A DNA stretch of 5,411 nucleotides, from the NCBI GenBank assembly GCA_021796375.1, contig JAJYJF010000191.1, positions 1 through 5,411 on the forward strand. Reading direction: 5' to 3'. Positions 1 through 5,397 of this stretch are shown here, in pieces. The notes under the pieces are model-generated. The model searched no databases. It was not told where the DNA came from and was given only the letters and a program-made list of their open reading frames with translations. Source of the DNA: Chloroflexota bacterium. GTDB taxonomy: Bacteria > Chloroflexota > Anaerolineae > Anaerolineales > Anaerolineaceae. Every line of letters begins with the position of its first letter. Position 1 is the stretch's first letter. Position numbers and translations under genes: made by a program.

Positions 1-674
1 GTCAGGTTTTGGAACGACCGGTTGTAAAGCCCGTCCAGGCGGTCTTTAGGGGGCTGCTGCACCATATTGCGCAGGATCCGCTGGCCCACGTGCTGGGTCA
101 GCTGGTCTTCCAGGGCCTGCTGGTTTTCCTGCAGCTGCTGGCGGATCTGGCTCAACCGCTCCGCGTTCATCCCCATCTCCTGCAGCATTTGCAGCAGCGC
201 CTCGAGAGCTTCGCGCACCTCGCGGAACTTCAGCGCCTGCTCCATCCGGCGCACCATCTGGTTCTGCATGCGCATATCCATGGCGTTATCCACGTTGACC
301 ATCTGGTCCAGCTTATCCATCTCCTCCTGGGTCAGCGGCTGTCCCTGGATGATCTTTTCGAGCAGGTCGCGCAGCTGGCGCGTGTACTGGCGCAGGGCGT
401 CCGCCAGACGCGACGCCTCCTGTGGGGTGAGCTGCTGGCTCACGTTATTCATCGAGGGCTGGTCCGCGCCAAAAAATAGCGGAAACAGCTTTTCGAACTG
501 CGGGATGTCTTTAGAGTCCTTGATCAGGGTGGCCCGCAGGCTGGTTTTGAACGCTTCCCGATCGATGACCCCCAGCTCCTCGATCGCTTGAAAAGCATCT
601 TTGCTCTCCGCCAGGCTGACGCGGACCCCCTGGGAGCGCAAGGCGGCAACGAACTGGATAATCCGAGCATCCAT
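1..674 (-). CDS. CoxE-like VWA-domain protein, N-terminal 224 residues (3' end outside window)
   Basis: This is the first 224 codons of a protein that continues past the left edge, so no stop codon is seen. The opening residues (MDARIIQFVAALRSQGVRVS, then LAESKDAFQAIEELG around 21-35) and the stretch around 45-68 (LRATLIKD...FEKLFPLFF) match my recollection of the N-terminus of CoxE-like, VWA-containing proteins. Residues about 80-205 are very rich in Q, M, L, E and R and should be long helices or coiled coil. The VWA domain with its MIDAS DxSxS metal site would lie in the missing C-terminal part, so it is inferred, not seen. The start ATG follows the MoxR-family ATPase stop by 11 nt, with an AAAGGA ribosome site overlapping that stop, so the two are co-transcribed and probably translationally coupled. 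Family members work with MoxR ATPases in maturation of enzyme complexes; the client here is unknown. Confidence 0.82.
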   Translation of the reverse strand, partial: MDARIIQFVAALRSQGVRVSLAESKDAFQAIEELGVIDREAFKTSLRATLIKDSKDIPQFEKLFPLFFGADQPSMNNVSQQLTPQEASRLADALRQYTRQLRDLLEKIIQGQPLTQEEMDKLDQMVNVDNAMDMRMQNQMVRRMEQALKFREVREALEALLQMLQEMGMNAERLSQIRQQLQENQQALEDQLTQHVGQRILRNMVQQPPKDRLDGLYNRSFQNL

Positions 675-685
675 GTTGGATTCCT

Positions 686-1654
686 TTAGTTCTCGAAGGG
701 CCGGATATCCGGCGCATCCCCTCGCCGGCGGTTGCTGGGCGAGAAAAGCTGCTTTTTGGCCCGCTCCAGGTCATGTTCGTGTTTGAGGAGGACGCTCAGC
801 GTGGTTTCTAGCGTCTGGTCGTCCAGGTTATGAGCGTTGAGTGTAACCAGGGTCTTCGCCCAGTCCAGCGTTTCGCTGATGCTGGGCGATTTGCGCAGGT
901 CCATCGTGCGCATCTGGTGGACCAGCTCCACGGCCTGGCGAGCCATCTTGGGCGCCAGATCCGGGACCTTCAGGCGGACAACGGCGAGCTCCTGGTCTAC
1001 CGAGGGGTAATCGATGAACAGGTACAGGCAGCGGCGCTTGAGCGCTTCGCTCAGCTCGCGGGTGTTATTGCTGGTCAGCACAACCAGCGGCTGGTGGACC
1101 GCCTTTAAGGTACCCAGCTCCGGCACGCTGACCTGAAAATCGCTCAATACCTCCAGCAAAAAAGCTTCGAACTCTGCATCGGCGCGGTCGATCTCATCGA
1201 TCAGAAGCACCACCGGGCGATCGCTCAGGATGGCCCGCAGCAGCGGTCGTTGGAGCAGGAAGCGCATGGAAAAAAATACATCTTCCTCCGCGGCGAGCCG
1301 GTCGGCGGCCATGGAAAGCGAGGCAATGTTTGACAGCGTTTCCGAAAGTTTATCGCGCAGCAGCTGGGTATAAAGCAGCTGCTTGGCATATTCCCACTCG
1401 TACAATGCCTTGGTCTCATCCAATCCTTCGTAGCACTGCAGGCGGATCAGCTCGCGACCCGTAGCGCCGGCGAGCGCTTTGGCAAGCTCGGTTTTACCCA
1501 CCCCCGCGGGTCCTTCCGCGAGCACCGGTTTGCACAGCTGCTGGCTCAGATACAGAATCGTCGCAATTTCGTCGCTCGCGATGTACTGCTGTTTTCCGAG
1601 GGCAATCCGCAGATCCTGCGGCGATCCGAACTGGCGGATTTCATTCATGCTCAT
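686..1654 (-). CDS. MoxR-family AAA+ ATPase
   Basis: Cytoplasmic AAA+ ATPase of 322 residues. Walker A GPAGVGKT lies at about residues 48-55 and Walker B VVLLIDEID at about 148-156. Sensor 1 is VVLTSNNTRELS around 191-203, followed by the arginine pair of the ALKRRC motif near 207-208. The segment between Walker A and B carries a helical stretch (about 100-140) of the kind seen in MoxR/CoxD-like members. The small C-terminal lid domain follows, and the length is normal for the family. An in-frame extension reaches codon 1738, but the ATG at 1654 is preferred because AAGGAG lies 11 nt before it and the extension lacks family-like sequence. The gene is directly followed by a CoxE-like VWA gene, the usual MoxR partner. 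The likely role is ATP-driven chaperone-like maturation or metal/cofactor insertion. The client cannot be told, since no structural enzyme genes are in the window. Confidence 0.9.
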   Translation of the reverse strand: MSMNEIRQFGSPQDLRIALGKQQYIASDEIATILYLSQQLCKPVLAEGPAGVGKTELAKALAGATGRELIRLQCYEGLDETKALYEWEYAKQLLYTQLLRDKLSETLSNIASLSMAADRLAAEEDVFFSMRFLLQRPLLRAILSDRPVVLLIDEIDRADAEFEAFLLEVLSDFQVSVPELGTLKAVHQPLVVLTSNNTRELSEALKRRCLYLFIDYPSVDQELAVVRLKVPDLAPKMARQAVELVHQMRTMDLRKSPSISETLDWAKTLVTLNAHNLDDQTLETTLSVLLKHEHDLERAKKQLFSPSNRRRGDAPDIRPFEN

Positions 1655-1665
1655 TCTTGAGAAGA

Positions 1666-1671
1666 CTCCTT
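1666..1671 (-). promoter_or_regulatory. Ribosome binding site deciding the MoxR-family ATPase start
   Basis: AAGGAG on the minus strand, 11 nt before the ATG at 1654 and 17 nt before the alternative ATG at 1648. It supports 1654 over the longer reading from 1738, which has no comparable site that I could see. Confidence 0.6.
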
Positions 1672-1807
1672 CTTTAAAATCCCATATTCGTAAAAACCCC
1701 GCCCCGTTTCTATTACCTCGATCTTTTCCTGATTGCATTTGCTGTTCAGCCCGGGGGTCCCCAGGGAGGAAATTTCAAAATCAGGCAAGGTGCACCAATA
1801 TTACGAT

Positions 1808-1843
1808 AATATATACCAGTATACTCATAAAAATCAAGGTCAA
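1808..1843 (-). promoter_or_regulatory. Candidate promoter of the MoxR-family ATPase / VWA unit
   Basis: On the minus strand, TTGACC (1838-1843) overlaps into TTGATT (1832-1837). These are followed by TATATA (1810-1815, spacing 16 from TTGATT) or TATATT (1808-1813, spacing 18). Either pairing resembles a sigma-70-type promoter. Transcription would start near 1800 and leave a leader of about 145 nt. The exact boxes are uncertain because the region is generally AT-rich and offers several choices. Confidence 0.35.
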
Positions 1844-1913
1844 CTAGGTAGGGGTTTCACCTAATCAGGATGGGTTCTCCGGGCGGGATTTCGCGGCTCC
1901 CGGGGCGGAGGTG

Positions 1914-1944
1914 GGGTGCATCGCTAAAAATTTGGGATGCACCC
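1914..1944. repeat. Perfect 9-bp inverted repeat, possible operator or hairpin
   Basis: GGGTGCATC (1914-1922) and GATGCACCC (1936-1944) are exact reverse complements separated by 13 nt of mostly A/T. No T-run follows on either strand, so it does not look like an intrinsic terminator. It sits 50 nt before arfB and about 100 nt upstream of the candidate minus-strand promoter. It could be the binding site of a dimeric regulator or a structured RNA element; no regulator can be named. Confidence 0.5.
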
Positions 1945-1981
1945 GGGGCGCGGGCCGCCTGATTTGGCGACGTAAAAGATG

Positions 1982-1987
1982 TAGAAT
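1982..1987 (+). promoter_or_regulatory. Candidate -10 box placing transcription start on the arfB ATG
   Basis: TAGAAT ends 6 nt before the arfB ATG. With the usual -12 to -7 placement, position +1 falls on the A of the ATG at 1994, which would give a leaderless mRNA. This agrees with the lack of a Shine-Dalgarno sequence upstream. No good -35 is seen (TTGGCG at 1964-1969 is only 12 nt away), which keeps confidence low. Confidence 0.35.
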
Positions 1988-1993
1988 CGGTTG

Positions 1994-2419
1994 ATGATCG
2001 AGATAGCCCAGGGGATCGCCCTCGAGGACCAGGAAGTGCAGTTCATATTTCAGCACTCCTCCGGACCAGGCGGGCAGAATATCAACAAGGTGGCGACATC
2101 CGTCCAGCTGCGCTTCGATGCCGTTGGCTCCCCTTCGCTGCCCGAAGAGATCAAGAACCGGCTGAGGAGCGTGGCCGGGCGCCGGATGACGCAAGACGGC
2201 ATCCTGATCATCGAGGCCAGGCGCTTTCGCACCCAGGAGCAGAACCGGCAGGACGCCCTCCAGCGCTTGGCCGCGCTGATCGAAAAAGCGCTTGCGAAGC
2301 CCGCGCTCCGCAGGCCGACGCGTCCCAGCCATGCGGCCCGGGCGGCGCGGGTGGAGGCAAAGAAGCAGCACAGCCTGGTCAAGCAGCGCCGCAGCAAAAA
2401 TCCCGCAGACTGGGAATAG
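1994..2419 (+). CDS. arfB: Alternative ribosome-rescue factor ArfB (YaeJ-type peptidyl-tRNA hydrolase)
   Basis: Codes for 141 residues, close to the 140 of E. coli ArfB. ArfB enters the empty A site of ribosomes stalled on mRNAs without a stop codon and hydrolyses the peptidyl-tRNA. The catalytic loop SSGPGGQNINKVAT is present, with the GGQ at about residues 26-28. The C-terminal tail is basic and has the RPT..S...R...K...S..K..R spacing known to occupy the mRNA channel (about 109-136). That tail, with the small size, separates it from full-length release factors RF1/RF2, which would be over 300 residues. The ATG at 1994 matches the usual MIEI start of the family; a TTG one codon earlier is possible but less likely. 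No ribosome site is visible. It is a single gene, convergent with lysC-asd. Confidence 0.93.
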   Translation: MIEIAQGIALEDQEVQFIFQHSSGPGGQNINKVATSVQLRFDAVGSPSLPEEIKNRLRSVAGRRMTQDGILIIEARRFRTQEQNRQDALQRLAALIEKALAKPALRRPTRPSHAARAARVEAKKQHSLVKQRRSKNPADWE

Positions 2420-2570
2420 GCGCTCGCATCCCAGCGGGGGATTATTTTAGATACGGATGGAAAACCCCAGGACGTGCTCCCAAGGTTGAGGTGCTACATT
2501 TCCCGACTCGCGGCCTTGGATCTCTCCTTCCAAAACTCGCTGATCCGATCGCATAGCGCTGATAGAAATT

Positions 2571-2625
2571 AAAAAACCGCGGGTGACCCGGTCTGGCTGC
2601 AGGGTCAACCGCGGCTTTCTTTTCC
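2571..2625 (-). terminator. Strong intrinsic terminator of the lysC-asd operon, probably bidirectional
   Basis: A 13-bp stem with one mismatch pairs 2577-2589 with 2602-2614 (mismatch 2583/2608) around a 12-nt loop. On the minus strand it is followed at once by six U residues and then AAUUUC, the classic terminator for asd, whose stop lies 25 nt before the stem. On the plus strand the same stem is followed by CTTTCTTTT, so it can also end transcripts coming from arfB. A small A/T-rich hairpin (2620-2625 with 2631-2636) lies between it and the asd stop. Confidence 0.88.
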
Positions 2626-2638
2626 AGGCGGGAAAAAG

Positions 2639-3697
2639 CTATTCCGCCACGATCCCGCGCCGGACAAGCAGTTCCGCGTTATAGACCGCGCCGCCGGCCG
2701 CGCCGCGGATGGTATTGTGCGATAGGACCACCATCCTCAGGTCCAGCAGGGTGTCCGGGCGGATGCGTCCGACCACTGTGGTCATTCCCCTGCCGGTACG
2801 ACGGTCCAGGCGGGTCTGAGGGCGGTCGGGCTCGCTCCGGACCTGGAGGATGGGATGCGGAGAGGAGGGCAGGTCTCGGCTTACCTCCGGCGCCGTGTAG
2901 TCTCGGAGCGCGTTGGCAGCCTGCTCCGGGGTGGGTGGGGCTGCGAACTCCACCGCGACGCTGGCCAGGTGGCCGTCGGTGATCGGTACGCGGTTGACCT
3001 GGGCAGATATTCTGACCGGGTCTAGCTCCACCTGGCCATCCCCCAAGGCGCCGAGCATTTTCCTCGGCTCCCATTCCAGCTTTTCCTCTTCGCCGCCGAT
3101 AAATGGGATGACGTTATCGAGGATGTCCATCGAGGGCAGGCCCGGGTAGCCCGCGCCTGAAACTGCCTGGAGCGTGACGACGAAGACCTTTTTCAACCCA
3201 AACGCATCTTTAAGCGCTTTCAGCGCCACCGTCAGGCCGGTGCTGGAGCAGTTGGGGTTGGTTACGATGCCGGCCTTCCAGCCCCGGCTGCGCCGCTGGC
3301 GCTCGACCAGGTCGACATGGCCGGGGTTCACCTCCGGGAGCAGGATGGGGACGTCGGCTTCCCTCCGGAAAGCGGACGCGTTCGAACACACCCAAACCCC
3401 GGCTTCCGCGAACGCGGGCTCGATGCGCCGGGCGGTATCCGCGGGTAGAGCGGAAAACGCCAGCCGGGTTTCCCCCGGGTCGGGGATCGATGGGGTCACC
3501 GGGATCTCGCGCGCCCATCCCGGCATCGGCTCATCCATCACCCAGTGGCAGATCTCGCCGTACGGCCTGCCTTCACTCCGTTCCGAGCCGGTCAGGCTGA
3601 CCACCTGGAACCAGGGATGGCCGTCGAGGAGCTGCACGAACCGCTGGCCGACGCTGCCCGTTGCCCCTAATACCGTAACAGGAATCTTATGCTCCAT
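2639..3697 (-). CDS. asd: Aspartate-semialdehyde dehydrogenase, archaeal/fungal type
   Basis: Asd reduces L-aspartyl-4-phosphate with NADPH to L-aspartate-4-semialdehyde, the branch-point precursor of lysine/diaminopimelate, threonine, methionine and isoleucine. The protein has 352 residues. The NADP-binding motif GATGSVGQRF is at 11-20, the catalytic cysteine is Cys150 in NPNCSS, and the acid/base histidine is probably His243 in RVPITDGHLASVAVEF. The LQAVSGAGYPGLPSMDILDN block (176-195) with IPFIGGEEEK after it is typical of the archaeal/fungal branch rather than the E. coli or Gram-positive types. An in-frame extension reaches 3736, but ATG 3697 is chosen because GGAG lies 8 nt before it and GATGSVG then sits near the N-terminus as expected. 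It lies 43 nt downstream of lysC with no terminator between, so it is the second gene of the operon. Confidence 0.95.
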   Translation of the reverse strand: MEHKIPVTVLGATGSVGQRFVQLLDGHPWFQVVSLTGSERSEGRPYGEICHWVMDEPMPGWAREIPVTPSIPDPGETRLAFSALPADTARRIEPAFAEAGVWVCSNASAFRREADVPILLPEVNPGHVDLVERQRRSRGWKAGIVTNPNCSSTGLTVALKALKDAFGLKKVFVVTLQAVSGAGYPGLPSMDILDNVIPFIGGEEEKLEWEPRKMLGALGDGQVELDPVRISAQVNRVPITDGHLASVAVEFAAPPTPEQAANALRDYTAPEVSRDLPSSPHPILQVRSEPDRPQTRLDRRTGRGMTTVVGRIRPDTLLDLRMVVLSHNTIRGAAGGAVYNAELLVRRGIVAE

Positions 3698-3740
3698 GGT
3701 TAAATCTCCGTTTTTTCTGCTTGTGTTTGATTTCACCGCT

Positions 3741-5159
3741 TCAGCCAGGGATCAGCTTGTGCAGCGATCGGACGGCAGGATCGAGGTCCTGGGCATTTAA
3801 GATCAGGTTGATGGAGATCTCCGAGGTGCCGAAGGTAATCCCCAGGATATTGATCGAGGATTCCCCCAGCGTGGTGAAGATCTGGCCCGCGATGCCCGGG
3901 ATGGCGTGGATCCCCGGGCAGATGACGGTCATCACGCCGACGTCTTCGCTGGTCATCACTTGGTCGATATCGCCGCGCTGGAACTCATCTCTGAAGTTGG
4001 TCTGCAGGACGTAGGTTACTTCCTCCACGCGATCCCCTGGAACAGCGAAACAGACCCGCTGCTCGGACGTGGATTGAATAATGAGCGGGACGCTGATCCC
4101 GGCGCTCGCCACCGCGCTGAAGATGCGGCCGGCGATCCCGGGCACGCCCATCATACCTGTCCCGGCAACGGTCACGAGCTGGAGACCGCGGATGGCGGCG
4201 ATGGCTTTTACTTTGCCGATCCCGTTTGAATCGCGGTCCGCGACCAGGCGCGTGCCGGGGTGGTCGGGGTTAAACGTGTTGCAAACCCGCAGCTGGATCC
4301 CTGATTCGATCACCGGGTGGATGCTCTTCGGATGCAGCACCTTCGCGCCGAAGTAAGCCATCTCGGCCACCTCGCGGAAAGAGATTTCCGGGATGGTGCG
4401 CGCTTCTTTGACGATGCGCGGATCGGCGGTCATCACACCATCCACATCGGTCCATATCCATACTTCGTCGGCTTCGAGCGCGACGGCCAGGATGGACGCA
4501 GAATAATCGCTCCCGCCTCTTCCCAGGGTGGTGGGCGCGCCGCTGGAGGTCGCCCCGATAAACCCGGTCACAACCGGGATGGAGCCGCTCTGCAGGATGG
4601 GGTTGAGGACTTCACGGCAGCGCTTGATCGTGGCCGTCATATCCGGGGCGGCATTCGTAAAATGATCGTCTGTCTGGATCAGCTGGGTAGAATCGACGAA
4701 CTGGGCGTGCTTGGAGGTGCTCTCGATCGCGGCCGCCAGCACCCGCACGCTGAGCCGCTCCCCCAGCCCGGTCACGGCATCCAACGCCCGGGGCGAGGCT
4801 TCCCCTAACACATGGATCGCCTGGCATAGATTCGAAAAATCGGAGATCAGGTGATCCACTTCCTGGTGGACCTGGCTGCGCCGGGCCAGATCGGCGACGA
4901 GGGCGTTCGCCAGTTCGTGGTGCCGCGTGCTGAGCATCTGCGCGGTTTCAAAATATGGGGCGAGGTCTCCCCTGGCAGCTCGAACCGCGCTCTTCGTCAG
5001 CGCATCGGTCACGCCCGAGAGCGCGGAGGTCACCACGATCAACCGCGGCCAATCCCGGCAGGTATCGCAAACGATCTTCACCGCCTGCTGCATGGCCGGG
5101 ATCGTTCCAACCGACGTCCCGCCGAATTTCATTACCAGAGCTTTCTGATGAGTGTCCAC
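3741..5159 (-). CDS. lysC: Aspartate kinase, monofunctional, with two C-terminal ACT domains
   Basis: Phosphorylates L-aspartate with ATP, the committed step of the aspartate family pathway; its product is used by the next gene, asd. The protein has 472 residues. The kinase domain (about 7-305) has KFGGTSVG at 11-18, GLGERLS at 131-137, the nucleotide-binding TLGRGGSDYSA at 211-221, WTDVDGVMTADPRIV at 236-250 and FGAKVLHPKS at 270-279. Two ACT repeats follow, about 322-395 (with AGISVPLIIQSTSE) and 405-470 (with SSINILGITFGTSEISI), so allosteric inhibition by a pathway amino acid is expected. The effector cannot be read from sequence alone. The length and the helical insert after residue 60 fit the long LysC/ThrA-type class rather than the short Bacillus/Corynebacterium class. 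No homoserine dehydrogenase domain is fused. The start is GTG at 5159, supported by AAAGGAA 6 nt upstream. Confidence 0.95.
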   Translation of the reverse strand: MDTHQKALVMKFGGTSVGTIPAMQQAVKIVCDTCRDWPRLIVVTSALSGVTDALTKSAVRAARGDLAPYFETAQMLSTRHHELANALVADLARRSQVHQEVDHLISDFSNLCQAIHVLGEASPRALDAVTGLGERLSVRVLAAAIESTSKHAQFVDSTQLIQTDDHFTNAAPDMTATIKRCREVLNPILQSGSIPVVTGFIGATSSGAPTTLGRGGSDYSASILAVALEADEVWIWTDVDGVMTADPRIVKEARTIPEISFREVAEMAYFGAKVLHPKSIHPVIESGIQLRVCNTFNPDHPGTRLVADRDSNGIGKVKAIAAIRGLQLVTVAGTGMMGVPGIAGRIFSAVASAGISVPLIIQSTSEQRVCFAVPGDRVEEVTYVLQTNFRDEFQRGDIDQVMTSEDVGVMTVICPGIHAIPGIAGQIFTTLGESSINILGITFGTSEISINLILNAQDLDPAVRSLHKLIPG

Positions 5160-5165
5160 GAATAA

Positions 5166-5172
5166 TTCCTTT
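5166..5172 (-). promoter_or_regulatory. Ribosome binding site of lysC (GTG start)
   Basis: AAAGGAA on the minus strand with 6 nt to the GTG at 5159. It settles the start in favour of GTG over the in-frame ATG at 5132, which would leave only one residue before the KFGGTSVG motif. It lies just 16 nt beyond the leader terminator hairpin, so it is transcribed only when that terminator is passed. Confidence 0.75.
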
Positions 5173-5180
5173 CGATTTGA

Positions 5181-5212
5181 ATAGAAAAGGGCTGCCTTTG
5201 CTCGGCAGCCCC
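5181..5212 (-). terminator. Leader terminator (attenuator hairpin, arms 3:4) before lysC
   Basis: On the minus strand GGGCTGCC (5211-5204) pairs perfectly with GGCAGCCC (5196-5189) around a 7-nt loop, GAGCAAA. UUUUCUAUU follows directly. This is an intrinsic terminator pointing toward lysC. Only 29 nt separate the stem from the lysC start codon, and they hold the ribosome site, so there is no room for a separate lysC promoter. Transcripts must therefore pass through this hairpin to express lysC-asd. That makes it a regulatory attenuator rather than merely the end of an upstream gene, although upstream read-through cannot be excluded. Confidence 0.82.
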
Positions 5213-5272
5213 GTGTTTCTGAGGGAATTGGGTTTGATTATCGCCTGTGATCCTCAAACGCCGCGGCTGCCG
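5203..5272 (-). promoter_or_regulatory. Candidate antiterminator (arms 2:3) of the lysC leader
   Basis: Minus-strand CGGCAGCC (5272-5265) is perfectly complementary over 8 bp to GGCTGCCG (5210-5203), which is the 5' arm of the terminator plus its first loop base. The two pairings are mutually exclusive: segment 2 (5272-5265) and segment 4 (5196-5189) both contain GGCAGCC and compete for segment 3. Segment 2 lies in codons 36-38 of the leader ORF, just after the Met/Thr-rich codons. Between the arms, GTTTGA (5259-5254) pairs with TCAAAC (5237-5232), which would stack inside the antiterminator and bring its arms together. A weaker segment 1, CTGCG (5290-5286), can pair with CGGCAG (5272-5267) if one G is bulged. 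The structures were found by hand, without energy calculation. Confidence 0.62.
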
Positions 5273-5378
5273 TGGTTGCGCTGTACGCAGTCATGGTAGT
5301 CATGGACATCATGGTACCCATACCCAGGATCAGGCAGGAGGGGGGAAATTTTTCTCGGAGGATCGGTAAGCTATGCAT
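5238..5378 (-). CDS. Met/Thr-rich leader peptide of the lysC-asd attenuator (46 aa)
   Basis: A small ORF of 46 codons ending in TAA, 27 nt before the terminator hairpin. Residues 20-36 read MGTMMSMTTMTAYSATT: 5 Met and 6 Thr in 17 positions. Lysine occurs once and isoleucine twice in the whole peptide, both outside the run. Thr and Met are made downstream of Asd, so these would be sensible control codons. This is the same logic as the thrL leader (Thr/Ile codons) before thrABC in E. coli. The ATG at 5378 is chosen because GGA lies 6 nt before it and because it falls about 13 nt after the expected transcription start. An in-frame ATG at 5399 overlaps the -10 box and would not be transcribed. 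The rest of the peptide has no recognisable domain, and the peptide itself is probably non-functional after synthesis. It could be a chance ORF, but its position, codons and neighbouring RNA arms agree. Confidence 0.62.
   Translation of the reverse strand: MHSLPILREKFPPSCLILGMGTMMSMTTMTAYSATTAAAAFEDHRR
5289..5315 (-). repeat. Three tandem 9-nt repeats forming the Met/Thr codon run
   Basis: On the minus strand ACCATGATG, TCCATGACT and ACCATGACT follow one another without gap, in frame with the leader ORF (Thr-Met-Met, Ser-Met-Thr, Thr-Met-Thr). The shared core is CCATGA. The run may have arisen by short tandem duplication, a simple way to multiply control codons. Confidence 0.75.
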
Positions 5379-5397
5379 CTTAAATCCGTTATGCAGC

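Larger units (their letters stand above)
1655..1993. other. Divergent non-coding spacer between the MoxR-family ATPase gene and arfB
   Basis: About 340 nt with no convincing gene on either strand. Reading from left to right, it holds the ATPase ribosome site, an AT-rich core around 1798-1835, a G+C-rich stretch around 1876-1960 that contains a perfect 9-bp inverted repeat, and a TAGAAT box just before arfB. The sharp AT-rich island inside G+C-rich DNA is the natural place for the promoter of the minus-strand unit. Confidence 0.6.

Noticed and set aside
9..591. Long plus-strand open frames (156 and 174 codons) opposite the VWA gene
   Set aside because: They are antisense shadows of the minus-strand gene, which shows family-like protein sequence, a ribosome site and operon spacing. 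The plus-strand translations are low-complexity products of the Q/M/L-rich codons.
1991..1993. TTG as the arfB start codon
   Set aside because: It adds one residue only; the following ATG gives the usual MIEI family start and matches the position of the TAGAAT box.
1865..2397. Minus-strand open frames opposite arfB
   Set aside because: They overlap the well-supported arfB, have no family-like motifs and are arginine/alanine-rich, as expected for antisense of a G+C-rich gene.
2421..2450. Hairpin plus T-rich stretch directly after arfB
   Set aside because: The stem is only CGCT/AGCG (4 bp) with an 8-nt loop, and the T-run is interrupted; it is too weak to call a terminator next to the strong one at 2571-2625.
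2480..2519. Inverted repeat CCAAGG/CCTTGG
   Set aside because: Six base pairs across a 28-nt loop, with no T-run or promoter context; likely chance.
3174..3800. 208-codon plus-strand open frame opposite asd
   Set aside because: It lies opposite clearly conserved Asd motifs, crosses the lysC-asd junction and has no recognisable domain; it is a frame shadow caused by high G+C codon use.
3906..4808. Plus-strand open frames opposite lysC
   Set aside because: They are opposite kinase and ACT motifs of LysC and carry no motifs or ribosome sites of their own.
5160..5391. Lysine riboswitch, SAM riboswitch or T-box in the lysC leader
   Set aside because: I could not find the conserved core motifs of these elements, and the leader is largely filled by a translatable ORF with suitable codons, which fits peptide attenuation better. 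A covariance-model search would settle this.
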